Shown here piece after piece: positions 9,025-17,698 of a stretch of 64,000 bases of DNA. The DNA is taken from positions 62,001 to 126,000 of the forward strand of contig JAEUVF010000012.1 in the NCBI GenBank assembly GCA_016787265.1, read 5' to 3'. Under the pieces are notes generated by a model, which was given only the letters and a program-made list of their open reading frames with translations, made no database searches and had not been told where the DNA came from. The position numbers were made by a program, and so were the translations under genes. The DNA is from Flavipsychrobacter sp. GTDB lineage: Bacteria > Bacteroidota > Bacteroidia > Chitinophagales > Chitinophagaceae. How positions within the stretch are numbered: position 1 is the stretch's first letter; each line of letters opens with the position of its first letter.

Positions 9025-9891
9025 TTAGAAATTGTTATAAATGGTATACCCCTTCCTACTAAAATATTCCAGCAACCCATCTTGCTCTTCCAGTAGGTTA
9101 TCTATGGATGCAAGTATCAAATTACTATGCCGGCTATTTCTTTCAATTTCATCCTTCCAATATTGCGTTCTTCGAGTAATCAACTGAATATATTCAGCCG
9201 GATGCGCTTTTATCTTTTCCCGCAAACCCGCTTTCAGGCAGGCTGTATCCTGCTTAAGATAACAATCCCTTCGTTGCTTTATCTCCTGCTCATACAAGCT
9301 GTCATTTCGTATCAGTTGCACCAGCCAATCCGGTGGATACAATCTTGCCAATGCTTCAAATGCCCCCTGGGTTAAAGCAGGCTGATCCAGGTTGTAAATG
9401 GTTTTTCTTTTCTTCTCCACCTGGTGCAATATATACCTGTCGGGTTTGATATATTGATCACTTCCATACCGGATCTGCTGATCCATGATCACCGGAATAT
9501 AATAACTGAACTGTTTGAATACCCGTTTCCTGATTCCAAACTTTGAATGATAATAGGTATATACCCTGGCTGTCTCCGCTCTGCCAATAATATCTTCCAA
9601 TCGCTGTTTGTTGGGGTACGACATCATTCGAATCCGCTCTTTAGCATGTACAAGTGGACGCAGCCCCCTGTCTTCATGAAAGCTTTCCGTAAATACCAGC
9701 TCCACTTCATCAAGTATGGAATCCAGTAAAGGAGTATACTGAAACTGTTCCCTGGGCAATACACTGTACGTTCCGATGAGATATGTTGTCGTATCCCTAC
9801 CCGGACTAACCACTTTATAAATCAACTGGCTCTGGGCCTGTGAGAATGAAAGCAGGTTACTCAGCACCAGCAGTATCCGTACCCAGGTCAT
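9025..9891 (-). CDS. TraB/GumN-like protein with degenerate motifs
   Basis: 288 aa from ATG at 9891 (signal peptide MTWVRILLVLSNLLSFSQAQ); an ATG at 9912 is also possible. Layout matches the TraB/GumN (Tiki-related) family: an early strand YLIGTYSVLP where family members have GTxH, a middle region of helices, an R-N-D/YWKDEIERN stretch, and the end DNLLEEQDGLLEYFSRKGYTI, which corresponds to the family's HLPGEDGLLxLLRxxGY motif. Both conserved histidines of the putative metal site appear replaced (S and D). It overlaps the upstream carbonic anhydrase gene by 35 bp, so the two are probably co-transcribed. Confidence 0.6.
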   Translation of the reverse strand: MTWVRILLVLSNLLSFSQAQSQLIYKVVSPGRDTTTYLIGTYSVLPREQFQYTPLLDSILDEVELVFTESFHEDRGLRPLVHAKERIRMMSYPNKQRLEDIIGRAETARVYTYYHSKFGIRKRVFKQFSYYIPVIMDQQIRYGSDQYIKPDRYILHQVEKKRKTIYNLDQPALTQGAFEALARLYPPDWLVQLIRNDSLYEQEIKQRRDCYLKQDTACLKAGLREKIKAHPAEYIQLITRRTQYWKDEIERNSRHSNLILASIDNLLEEQDGLLEYFSRKGYTIYNNF

Positions 9892-10510
9892 AAATTTCAC
9901 GAATGGATTCAAGTGTTTTATCGAAATTGATATTCAGATCGATTAATTCACCGTTATGGATATCAAAAACCAATGCATGTACTCTTGGATAACCTTTGGT
10001 GAGGAATGATTTTTGCCAGGCAGCCATTTTGATGATGTTGGTGCATTGTTCCTGCACATTTAATTCAACCAGTCTTTTGTAACGGGCTTCTTCATCTGTT
10101 ATAGCCTGCAGCTCTTCCTTATGCAAACGAAATACGTCCCGTATATTTCTTAACCAGGGATTCAGCAAGCCCAGGTCAAGCGGCTGCATCGCTGCCTTGA
10201 TCCCTCCGCAATTATAATGGCCACAAATGATGATATGTTTTACATCCAGGTGGCGGATGGCATATTCCACTACTGCACCTGAATTATTATCATTGTTGGG
10301 CACGAGGTTGGCTATATTTCGATGGATAAATACTTCGCCCGGTTCTGCTCCCATTAATTCTTCTGCTGTAACCCGACTATCACTGCAACCAATAAAAAGA
10401 AAAGCGGGTTCCTGTCCGGCTGCCAGCTCCCTGAAATAATCCCTATTGATTTTTGTTTTTTCCTGGATCCACCTTTTGTTATTTTTAAAAATTTCGTTGT
10501 ATTCAAGCAT
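9857..10510 (-). CDS. Beta-carbonic anhydrase
   Basis: 217 aa, ATG at 10510. Interconverts CO2 and bicarbonate in the cytoplasm. The zinc and active-site residues of beta-class enzymes are all present: C42-S-D44-S-R46 and H98-x-x-C101 (CGHYNCGG), plus the conserved RNIAN block (residues 64-68). Length is typical. Upstream by only 3 bp is the 2H-phosphoesterase-like gene, and downstream the TraB-like gene overlaps its 3' end, so 11209-9025 reads as a three-gene operon. Confidence 0.93.
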   Translation of the reverse strand: MLEYNEIFKNNKRWIQEKTKINRDYFRELAAGQEPAFLFIGCSDSRVTAEELMGAEPGEVFIHRNIANLVPNNDNNSGAVVEYAIRHLDVKHIIICGHYNCGGIKAAMQPLDLGLLNPWLRNIRDVFRLHKEELQAITDEEARYKRLVELNVQEQCTNIIKMAAWQKSFLTKGYPRVHALVFDIHNGELIDLNINFDKTLESIREIYDLGTDTAGAE

Positions 10511-10513
10511 AGC

Positions 10514-11209
10514 TTAACTTAATTTAAAACGGTTGAGTAAGTTGACTTTATCCTTTCGCTGGTACCAATCATTGAAAACCAGTTCCAGCTGGTTTACTGA
10601 ATGAGTTCCAAAACTATGATTTTGAAACTCACGGATTTTATTAATCCAGGCAGAAATATTTTCAATAGGATATTGATATCGAACTACAGTGGAATGAGCA
10701 GTGAAAATAGTATACCGCTCATCAATGGAATGTAATAAACGGGAATTTTTAAAAGTGGTACGCAGGCTTTCCCGGATATGGTTCAACTGATCATCGACGA
10801 GATGGCCCCGGATCAGGACAGCTCCGGAAGAAAGTGTAACACCTCTGAATTCGATGGAGAAAGGTGAACAGTTTTTCAGACTGTTTGCAACAAGTTGTAT
10901 GTAGTCTTCGGGATGGATCTGCGTCAGTTGAAACCCTGGAAAGCAGGAGATGATTGATAGTACAGTTACATGAATATCCGAACCGGGATAATAGTATTGG
11001 TTAGGATCGATTATTCTTAACTGATCCAGAAAGTCCTGAATTTTTGAATTGATAGCTGCTCCTGGCCGGATAAGTAAGCTGATACCATATCGGGTATCAT
11101 GCTTAGATAAGAGGTAGGGGTCAACTGAATAGTTGCCGCTTTCCAGTAAGGAAATGCCGGTTTCCAATGATTGCCTATACCATTCCTCCGCTTGTTGAAT
11201 CGGATTCAT
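10514..11209 (-). CDS. 2H phosphoesterase superfamily-like protein
   Basis: 231 aa, ATG at 11209. Two histidine motifs about 90 residues apart, IHVTVLS and AHSTVVR, fit the HxT/S pair of 2H phosphoesterases (LigT, CPDase and relatives). Such enzymes act on cyclic phosphodiesters of nucleotides or RNA ends; the substrate here is unknown. No signal peptide, so cytoplasmic. First gene of the likely operon with carbonic anhydrase (3-bp spacing). Confidence 0.6.
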   Translation of the reverse strand: MNPIQQAEEWYRQSLETGISLLESGNYSVDPYLLSKHDTRYGISLLIRPGAAINSKIQDFLDQLRIIDPNQYYYPGSDIHVTVLSIISCFPGFQLTQIHPEDYIQLVANSLKNCSPFSIEFRGVTLSSGAVLIRGHLVDDQLNHIRESLRTTFKNSRLLHSIDERYTIFTAHSTVVRYQYPIENISAWINKIREFQNHSFGTHSVNQLELVFNDWYQRKDKVNLLNRFKLS

Positions 11210-11301
11210 AGTTTAAAGGTAAAGTTTTCCTGGTCCCGGCATTCTTCATAGCCGGCTTGCATTTGTGTGTTTTATTGCATATTTTGTCTGAAAGCATTTT
11301 A

Positions 11302-12699
11302 ATGTATACCTCCCGGAAGCTTTTTTTACTTCTTCTCCTCTGCTATGCTGCACTTTTTTCCTGTTCCAAATCGGATGCTCCTGACCCCTTACCTCCTGCT
11401 CCGATAGATACCACTGTTCATGTAAAGAGTGTGAAGATAGACCAGAGCGATTTCCTGTTACTTCCAAACAAGACGATGCAATTAACGGTAAGTATCGTTC
11501 CTTCAAATGCTTCCAATAAAAACGTGAAATGGCAATCGGGCGACAATAACCTTGCAACGGTGGATGAATATGGATTAGTTACCGCTCTGCAGGAAGGAAT
11601 GGTAACCATCACTGCAACCAGTAGCAGTAATGCGCAAATGAAAGCTTCTGTTAAGCTGATCATTTTGAAAACTTACCAGGTAATAGCTGTTGGGGATAGT
11701 TACCTTCCTGGAGGAGGAGAAAGTGCCGTTTACTGGGAAAATGGTCAGATTAACAGGTTAAATGGGAAAAGTGCATACGGAATTATTAAGTCGGGCGATG
11801 ATCTGTATATTTCCGGAACCATCCTTAACAAAAGCAATTATAATATCCCTGTGTTCTGGAAAAATGCAGAACTCACCATTATTGGCAATATGGAAGGGGA
11901 TGAACCTGCTTTTCCAATTAGTATTGCTGTTAAGAGTGGTAAAGTTTTACTGACACAGAATGAATTCAGCAGTAATGAGTGTCCCAGATATTGCTCGGGA
12001 AGGAGCAAAGGATCTTATTTTATTTCGGAGAATGGCAACCTTACCGAAGTGCTTTTATACAATGATAGCTCTGCCTCACGGGCAAACGCCATTTTGGTAG
12101 ATGGGGAAGATGTATTGGTAGCCGGCACCTATGCTAAAGATATTTGGGTCAACAGCGCAGTTTTCTGGCGAAATGACAGTTCAACGGTACAGGAATTATC
12201 ACCTGCTGATGGCTTTTATGAAGCCTTCGCTATTGGCAGGAATGGAGCAGATATCTATTATGCGGGATATGGTGGTTGTCCGTATACCAATTGCAATGCA
12301 AAAGCCTATATCTGGAAAAACAACAGCAGCAATACTATATCACTTACGGATGGAAGTTTTCATGCGAATGCTACCTGCCTTGCATTCTCTTCGGGAATTA
12401 TTTATGCTGCCGGATATGAACGAAATGCCCAGGGGAACAATGTTGCCAAATTCTGGAAAATTGATGGCAATAAGATCAGTTCCTACACATTAGGAGATGG
12501 ACAGCATGGCTCCATTATCAGTGCAATTGAAGTGGTTGGGAAAGATATTTTCCTGCTGGGTACGGAAACTGTTACGCTCTGGGATACAAGAGCCAAATGC
12601 TGGCGCGCGCTGGAGGATGGATCGAATATGCTGGTCACTGATGTATCCGATTATTATGTGCCATTTGGGTACCATGGAAATGGGATGCTGGTAAGGTAA
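11302..12699 (+). CDS. Lipoprotein with Ig-like (Big_2) domain and propeller-like repeats
   Basis: 465 aa from ATG at 11302, chosen because it begins a signal sequence with lipobox (LLLLCYAALFSC-SKS); a GTG/TTG extension upstream is unlikely. After a Pro-rich linker comes a bacterial Ig-like type 2 domain (residues ~45-125: VKSVKIDQSDFLLLPNKTMQ, NVKWQSGDNNLATVDEYGLV, GMVTITATS). The remainder (~130-465) consists of ~50-residue repeats with A/PVFWxN/VYWENG and SGxxLYISG elements, probably a beta-propeller. Expected to be surface-attached; ligand unknown. Confidence 0.65.
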   Translation: MYTSRKLFLLLLLCYAALFSCSKSDAPDPLPPAPIDTTVHVKSVKIDQSDFLLLPNKTMQLTVSIVPSNASNKNVKWQSGDNNLATVDEYGLVTALQEGMVTITATSSSNAQMKASVKLIILKTYQVIAVGDSYLPGGGESAVYWENGQINRLNGKSAYGIIKSGDDLYISGTILNKSNYNIPVFWKNAELTIIGNMEGDEPAFPISIAVKSGKVLLTQNEFSSNECPRYCSGRSKGSYFISENGNLTEVLLYNDSSASRANAILVDGEDVLVAGTYAKDIWVNSAVFWRNDSSTVQELSPADGFYEAFAIGRNGADIYYAGYGGCPYTNCNAKAYIWKNNSSNTISLTDGSFHANATCLAFSSGIIYAAGYERNAQGNNVAKFWKIDGNKISSYTLGDGQHGSIISAIEVVGKDIFLLGTETVTLWDTRAKCWRALEDGSNMLVTDVSDYYVPFGYHGNGMLVR

Positions 12700-12839
12700 A
12701 ATACTGCGGTAATTGCCTGCGGACTCATTAAACCAGATGCAGCCTTGAGCAACTTAGCATTTCAGCTGCGGACTGTGTGGTTACTTCTGTAGCAATAGGT
12801 ACACACTGAGTGGGATTTTAATTTTTTCACCTGTTTATT

Positions 12840-13397
12840 CTATTTCATATCTAATGGTGGACCAACTACTATCATTTCATGGTCAGCAAATAATTTTGCT
12901 CCTTCTTCTGGATTTGGTTGTGCTTTAAAACTTGCGAGTTTTCTGAAATAGTCTTCCATTTTGCCTGATGGTTGAAACATAAAGTACATCTTTCCTTTTT
13001 CGGAGGTTTGAGCAAAAGTATGAGGTACATTTCTAGGTAAGAAGATGGTATCTCCCTTCGTGAGTTTATATCTTTCATCACCAACCTTAAAGATGTAATC
13101 GCCTTCGACTATAAAGAATATTTCATCCTGTTTCAAATGAATATGTAAAGGCGGACCTCCTTTCACATTTCCGGTATATTCGAATATACTTAGTAGCCCA
13201 TCTGTGTCTTTAGCGGATATCTTGATGTCATTGGGACTGGTACCACCAAATAACACTGTTGATTCCCTGAATCTGCTTTCATTCGCTTTTACAACAAAGC
13301 TATGATCGGTTCGGCTCTGCTGTAAATTCATATCACGCCCAAATGCTAAGGCAGGAATTGCCGCTGCCGTTGTTGCAATAAAGTTTCTTCTTTGCAT
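12840..13397 (-). CDS. Exported cupin-domain protein
   Basis: 185 aa. The N-terminus MQRRNFIATTAAAIPALAFG looks like a Tat-type signal (RRNF). The cupin core is clear: GGPPLHIHLKQDEIFFIVEGDY supplies the HxH...E metal ligands of motif 1, and GDTIFLPRNVPHTF the motif 2 histidine. Small single-domain cupins may be dioxygenases, isomerases or binding proteins; the reaction cannot be told. It lies 73 bp downstream of an AraC regulator on the same strand, which may control it. Confidence 0.75.
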   Translation of the reverse strand: MQRRNFIATTAAAIPALAFGRDMNLQQSRTDHSFVVKANESRFRESTVLFGGTSPNDIKISAKDTDGLLSIFEYTGNVKGGPPLHIHLKQDEIFFIVEGDYIFKVGDERYKLTKGDTIFLPRNVPHTFAQTSEKGKMYFMFQPSGKMEDYFRKLASFKAQPNPEEGAKLFADHEMIVVGPPLDMK

Positions 13398-13470
13398 ATA
13401 TAAATAGTTGAGGTGTACTGCAAAGAAATAGGGACTGAGGGTCTGAGTGGTGGTACAAACCCGACAAAAT

Positions 13471-14304
13471 TTAGTAGGTGTCTGCTTCTCCGAATAAGCG
13501 CTCCGGAGCTTTGCTGTCTATTTCATGAAATTGGTTGGGGGAGAGTCCAGTTAAATCTTTGTAATCTCTAGCCAGATGTTGGTAGTCGTAGTAGCCACAG
13601 GCAATGGCAATGGTAAACCAATCTAATTGGGGATTTTTATTTTTCATTCTGAAAGCATTTTCAAACCGCATCACCTTTAAAAAGTATTTTGGTGAAACTC
13701 CCATCCGCAGTTTGAACTGTCTCTCAAATTGCCGGGTCGACAGGTAGGATGATTTTGCTAATTCGTCAACGCCTGGAATAAAGTCTTTGGAAAATAGATT
13801 TGTACTGGCAATATCTATGGCATGAACAGCACAAGAACGCCGTTTATATTCATTGATCAAAAAGGCTTCTACTACTTCGATCATTTCAGAAAAATTCTTA
13901 CAATCATTAATCTTATCGTTTACATACCTGATTTCCTTAGAGAAAATAGTCTGAGCATCGATATATTGATTGGTCAGGTGGTTGGAAGGTATTCCGGTCA
14001 GCTGAAACAAGCCGCCAGGTTTGAATACAACCTGGAGCAATAAGAAATTATTACCTACAAATCGGTTGGTTACTTCTGTCTGTTGTCCAAATAATACAGT
14101 GGATAGATTTCCGGTTTTTGTTCCGGCATGTTGGTACTCCACTGTTTCACAATCTCTTGCGTAGAAACTCAGGCAATGTTCTGGCCTGGGTGGATAAGCT
14201 TTTAAAGGAAGTGCTCCGTCTGATGTATAGTTGTAGTGTACCACTCGGATAGTCCGAATGAACTCAGCAATAGTTAAACAGGGTTTATATTCCTGAAGTA
14301 CCAT
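13471..14304 (-). CDS. AraC family transcriptional regulator
   Basis: 277 aa, ATG at 14304. The N-terminal ~150 residues form an AraC-type sensory domain (DUF6597-like; EYKPCLTIAEFIRTIRVVHYN, LFGQQTEVTNRFVGNNFLLLQVVFKPGG). The C-terminal ~100 residues are the double helix-turn-helix (STRQFERQFKLRMGVSPKYF ... DYQHLARDYKDLTGLSPNQF). Probably senses a small molecule and regulates the cupin gene directly downstream or itself. Its upstream region carries the repeat element described at 14436. Confidence 0.85.
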   Translation of the reverse strand: MVLQEYKPCLTIAEFIRTIRVVHYNYTSDGALPLKAYPPRPEHCLSFYARDCETVEYQHAGTKTGNLSTVLFGQQTEVTNRFVGNNFLLLQVVFKPGGLFQLTGIPSNHLTNQYIDAQTIFSKEIRYVNDKINDCKNFSEMIEVVEAFLINEYKRRSCAVHAIDIASTNLFSKDFIPGVDELAKSSYLSTRQFERQFKLRMGVSPKYFLKVMRFENAFRMKNKNPQLDWFTIAIACGYYDYQHLARDYKDLTGLSPNQFHEIDSKAPERLFGEADTY

Positions 14305-14435
14305 TTAACTGAGTCTAATGATGAAGCATTTCATTGACTGCAATCTTACCCAGAAATATCCATGCAGCATTTTTATTCATAACAGGAAATTTATTTTAAT
14401 CATTTGATGCATCCTGATTGTTTCAGGATGCCCTC

Positions 14436-14798
14436 CAATGCTTCCCGTCATAAGTCCCATTATTGGGAATCATAGGATAAGTTTAACTAATATATGTATT
14501 CTTTATTATCCTTGCAAGCTGTAAAAGCTGATTTGTCATTCAGGACCTGTTTTGGTTCGTTCATCCGGGTTTTTTGTCTGTTCGCGAACTTTATTTTTTT
14601 AGTTTATAAGAAGGTGCTAAAGTTGTTATGGAATCAAACAGTTGATACAATCCCTCAATGAAAACAAACTTGCCAGATCAGTGCTGAGCGGTTCCAGAGC
14701 GGTTCACTAACGGTTCAATGACGGTTGCAGAGCGGTGTTATAGCGGTCAAACAATGGTGCCGGAACGATCAGTGAGCGATCAAACAATGCCGTATGGT
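14436..14798. repeat. Dispersed intergenic element, copy A
   Basis: The 590-bp gap between the AraC gene and the GH29 gene holds no credible gene but a copy of an element seen again at 48529-48904. Left conserved block 14436-14519: CAATGCTTC, AGTCCCATTA, a TCCCA/TGGGA hairpin (loop TTAT), TCATAGGATAAGT, and CCTTGCAAGC at the end. The middle (14520-14688) does not align with the other copy. The right conserved block is the 11-nt array at 14689-14798, which ends TGCCGTATGGT. I see nothing else in 14305-14435 or 14799-14898. Confidence 0.75.
14689..14798. repeat. Array of ten degenerate 11-nt units (copy A)
   Basis: Units start exactly every 11 nt at 14689, 14700, 14711, 14722, 14733, 14744, 14755, 14766, 14777 and 14788. 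Examples: CGGTTCCAGAG, CGGTTCACTAA, CGGTTCAATGA, CGGTTGCAGAG, CGGTGTTATAG, CGGTCAAACAA. The core CGGT opens six of ten units and CGAT two; unit ends are purine rich (AG, AA, GA). No unit is an exact duplicate of another, so this is an old or selected array, not a recent tandem slip. Confidence 0.85.
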
Positions 14799-14898
14799 TG
14801 TAGCAGCAAGCCCCAATGGTTAATTTTTTCCCAGTTTTCATCCTTTTCCATAACCCCCTTTCAATCCTTTTATGTTAGTTTCAATTAAACGATTCAAC

Positions 14899-16356
14899 AT
14901 GCCACGTCTTTTGCTCATCTGCTGCGTTTTGCTTAGCAGCCTTCTTTCGCAAGCCCAAAAATTTGATCCCAATTGGGAATCCCTCAACAAAAGAGGCATC
15001 CCTGCCTGGTTTAACCAGGAAAAATTCGGCATTTTCATTCACTGGGGTGTCTACGCAGTGCCTTCATACGCACCTATCATTCCGAACAGCGGCGATAGCT
15101 ATGCAGAATGGTACTGGTATCGTATCCATAACAAGCAAAAGAACTTCTACGACTTCCATGTCAAGAACTTCGGTTCTCCATTCGCCTACCAGCAGTTTGA
15201 ATCGATGTTCAAAGCTGAAATGTTCAATCCTGATCAATGGGCGGATCTCTTCAAAAAAGCAGGCGCCCGCTATGTAGTACTCACTTCCAAACACCACGAA
15301 GGTTATACCCTCTGGCCTAATGAACAGGCCGATAAAGCATGGGGCAGACCCTGGAACGCGGTTTCGGGTACCCCTCAGCGTGATCTCCTTGGCGACCTCA
15401 CCAATGCGGTTAGAAACAAGGGCATGAAAATGGGATATTATTATTCCCTTTACGAATGGTATAATCCCATCTGGCTCTACGACAAAAAGAAATATGTGGA
15501 TGAACATATGTTCCCCCAATTCAAAGACCTGGTGACCCGCTACAAACCTTCTGTTATTTTCTCTGATGGCGAATGGGATATCAGTTCTGCAGAGTGGAAG
15601 AGTCCCGAGTTGCTGGCCTGGTTATTCAACGAATCTCCTGTTGCCAAAGAAGTAGTGGTGAACGATCGCTGGGGTAAAGAAACCCGGGAGCATAATACCG
15701 GCGCTACGTATACCACTTCCGAATATGGCAGTGGCAAGGATGCCAGCGTGGTTTGGGAAGAAAACCAGGGTATCGGGCATTCGTATGGCTACAATCGCAA
15801 TGAAAATCTCACTGATTATAAATCAAGCGACGAGCTTATTCTCATGCTGATTGATATCGTTTCAAGGGGTGGTAATCTGTTATTGAATGTGGGTCCCACT
15901 GCCGATGGCCGCATCCCGGTTATCCAGCAACAACGCCTGCTGGATATGGGAGCGTGGTTAAACGTAAATGGTGAAGCGATCTACAGTACCACCGCGCATT
16001 CAACTCCCTACCAGTGGAGCCTGGGTAAAATGCCCGAAAAGAATGGAGCCGCATATATGGCCGGTTACAGCATCGCTAAAATGACTGAACCCCGGAAAGA
16101 CCAGGCCTATGTGGAAGCTTTTTTCACCCGAAAAGGAAAGGATCTCTATGTGATTCTGCCGCGTTATGTGTCCAGCTTTACCCTGCGCGATCTGCCCATT
16201 GCTGCTGGTGCTAAAGTGAGTTACCTGGGTAACGGCAAGACTGTTCCGGTTTCAAGAAAAGGCCGGAACCTGGTCATGGATCTGAGCAAATTCCGGCCGG
16301 ATGAATTACCATCCAAACATATCGTGCTTAAAATTCAGAATGCCGGGTCATTTTAA
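14899..16356 (+). CDS. GH29 alpha-L-fucosidase, secreted
   Basis: 485 aa from ATG 14899, which starts directly at a signal peptide (MPRLLLICCVLLSSLLSQAQ); ATG 14872 would add nine residues. Retaining exo-alpha-L-fucosidase of family GH29: FGIFIHWGVYAVPSYAP near the start, the SKHHEGYTLWP motif with paired His, and KPSVIFSDGEWD, whose Asp (codon 223 from this start) sits where the nucleophile lies. RGGNLLLNVGPTADG closes the barrel, followed by a C-terminal beta-sandwich. Expected to release fucose in the periplasm or outside. Its last 9 bp overlap the convergent NlpE/META gene. Confidence 0.9.
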   Translation: MPRLLLICCVLLSSLLSQAQKFDPNWESLNKRGIPAWFNQEKFGIFIHWGVYAVPSYAPIIPNSGDSYAEWYWYRIHNKQKNFYDFHVKNFGSPFAYQQFESMFKAEMFNPDQWADLFKKAGARYVVLTSKHHEGYTLWPNEQADKAWGRPWNAVSGTPQRDLLGDLTNAVRNKGMKMGYYYSLYEWYNPIWLYDKKKYVDEHMFPQFKDLVTRYKPSVIFSDGEWDISSAEWKSPELLAWLFNESPVAKEVVVNDRWGKETREHNTGATYTTSEYGSGKDASVVWEENQGIGHSYGYNRNENLTDYKSSDELILMLIDIVSRGGNLLLNVGPTADGRIPVIQQQRLLDMGAWLNVNGEAIYSTTAHSTPYQWSLGKMPEKNGAAYMAGYSIAKMTEPRKDQAYVEAFFTRKGKDLYVILPRYVSSFTLRDLPIAAGAKVSYLGNGKTVPVSRKGRNLVMDLSKFRPDELPSKHIVLKIQNAGSF

Positions 16357-17115
16357 ATAAACCGCTTCAAACCTGGCCAAAGGCGCCATCCGGGCTTTGT
16401 TCAGGATGAGCGTATCCCCATTTATGTTGTAGTTGTCCGCCATTTCCAGCACCTCCCGGAAACGGTCTTCTACTTCCATATTCGGACATGCCATCAGGGT
16501 GCTGGCCATCTTTGTAAAGCGGATGCGATTGCCGGGAAGGATTTCATAACCACCCATCATATTGTTGCATCCACCGTTTGCATTGATGCGTCTGCCTGCT
16601 GCGTGTAGAATCATGTGAGGCTCCTTTCGCATATCATCTGTTTTGGTGACAGGTTTGCCATTCAGTTCAACCAGCTTCCAGTATTTTTCTGTAATTCCGC
16701 TTAGGTCCTTGGTGAGCACATACTTGCTTGCCAACTCACCCGTAATGCGATTGCCGTCCTTATCCAAATGCATCAACTGATTTTCGCCCACTTTGTATTT
16801 CCCGGGATCTTCCCCGGATAGCTGAATATTCGCCCCATTGGCATCCCAGGTAAAACTTCCTGAACTGGTTATAGGTTCACTGGATTTTCCCAGGTAGATT
16901 CTGGTGAGCGTATAGGTCTTGTCCTTCATGAGCTGAAGTGTAGTTTCAATTCCTTCACAATCTGAACAGGGCATTACACCTGAATACACACCATCCCAGT
17001 CTACTGATGTCATACTGTTGTCGCCGGTTGGAGTGCCTGTACTGGTTGCCGGTGTTTTGCAAGCGAATCCTGCCAGCCATACCGCGGCCAAAATTGAGAA
17101 AGTCTGAAGTCGCAT
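16348..17115 (-). CDS. NlpE-META two-domain lipoprotein
   Basis: 255 aa with lipobox (AVWLAGFAC-KTP). Residues ~38-135 are an NlpE N-terminal-like domain with the CxxC pair (GVMPCSDCEGIETTL); residues ~145-255 are a META/HslJ domain (YWKLVELNGKPV, GGCNNMMGGYEI, STLMACPNMEVEDRF). NlpE in enterobacteria signals envelope stress and copper, and HslJ/META is a heat-shock-associated lipoprotein fold. Here both are joined in one outer-membrane lipoprotein; a stress-related role is inference. Confidence 0.85.
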   Translation of the reverse strand: MRLQTFSILAAVWLAGFACKTPATSTGTPTGDNSMTSVDWDGVYSGVMPCSDCEGIETTLQLMKDKTYTLTRIYLGKSSEPITSSGSFTWDANGANIQLSGEDPGKYKVGENQLMHLDKDGNRITGELASKYVLTKDLSGITEKYWKLVELNGKPVTKTDDMRKEPHMILHAAGRRINANGGCNNMMGGYEILPGNRIRFTKMASTLMACPNMEVEDRFREVLEMADNYNINGDTLILNKARMAPLARFEAVYLK

Positions 17116-17219
17116 AGTATAGTTTTTAACAATTTATAGATTATGACAGATTTATATTAGTTCTTTATTACATAATTTCGGACTATATTTTCCCGTATTG
17201 AGACTCGCAATCCAACACC

Positions 17220-17651
17220 ATGTTTAATCGGCTCTTCTTTTTCTTCTTTTGCTGTTTTGGTGGGATGAGCATCCAGGCCCAGCATACCCGTTTTGCGGAT
17301 GCGCAAGCTGTCGCCATTCGGGAAAACAAACCCATCCTACTCCTTCTTTCCGGCGAAGATTGGTGCGCACCCTGTGTTAAGCTTAAAAAGAAGGTTTGGA
17401 ATGAACCCGATTTCCAGGATTTTATCTCCAAGGAATTTGTGCGATTGGAACTATATATTCCCAAACAGGGGAGTTATGGACCGGAGTGGACGGTCTTCAA
17501 AGAATACGATGAGCTGAAAAATAAGTACCAGGCACCATTTTTACCTACGATCCTCGTGTTGACCCCCAATGGAGAAGTCATCGAAAAAATTGCGAATGAA
17601 TTCTCCAAGAAAACAATCCTGACCCAATTGAAGGCATTGCTTGATAGTTGA
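17220..17651 (+). CDS. Periplasmic thioredoxin-like protein
   Basis: 143 aa, signal peptide MFNRLFFFFFCCFGGMSIQAQ. Thioredoxin fold with redox motif C-A-P-C (GEDWCAPCVKLKKKVW) and the cis-Pro segment APFLPTILVLTPNGEVIEKI. The motif resembles DUF255/Thioredoxin_7 reductases. Likely a periplasmic disulfide oxidoreductase with unknown partner. 47 bp upstream of a beta-barrel gene in the same direction. Confidence 0.8.
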   Translation: MFNRLFFFFFCCFGGMSIQAQHTRFADAQAVAIRENKPILLLLSGEDWCAPCVKLKKKVWNEPDFQDFISKEFVRLELYIPKQGSYGPEWTVFKEYDELKNKYQAPFLPTILVLTPNGEVIEKIANEFSKKTILTQLKALLDS

Positions 17652-17698
17652 GGCAGCAGGTTAAAAATGAATTGTGTAATCATTAAAATCTAATCGGT

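Noticed and set aside
14689..14798. 11-nt array as a CRISPR or coding repeat
   Set aside because: Units are 11 nt with no constant repeat plus spacer arrangement, no cas genes are nearby, and three units would give an 11-residue repeat only with shifting codons and no start codon.
14401..14871. Possible riboswitch or coding gene in the long gap before GH29
   Set aside because: No open frame with coding character, and the hairpin block does not match any riboswitch class I know (cobalamin, TPP, SAM considered). The homologous copy at 48529 precedes an unrelated gene, which argues against a specific riboswitch.
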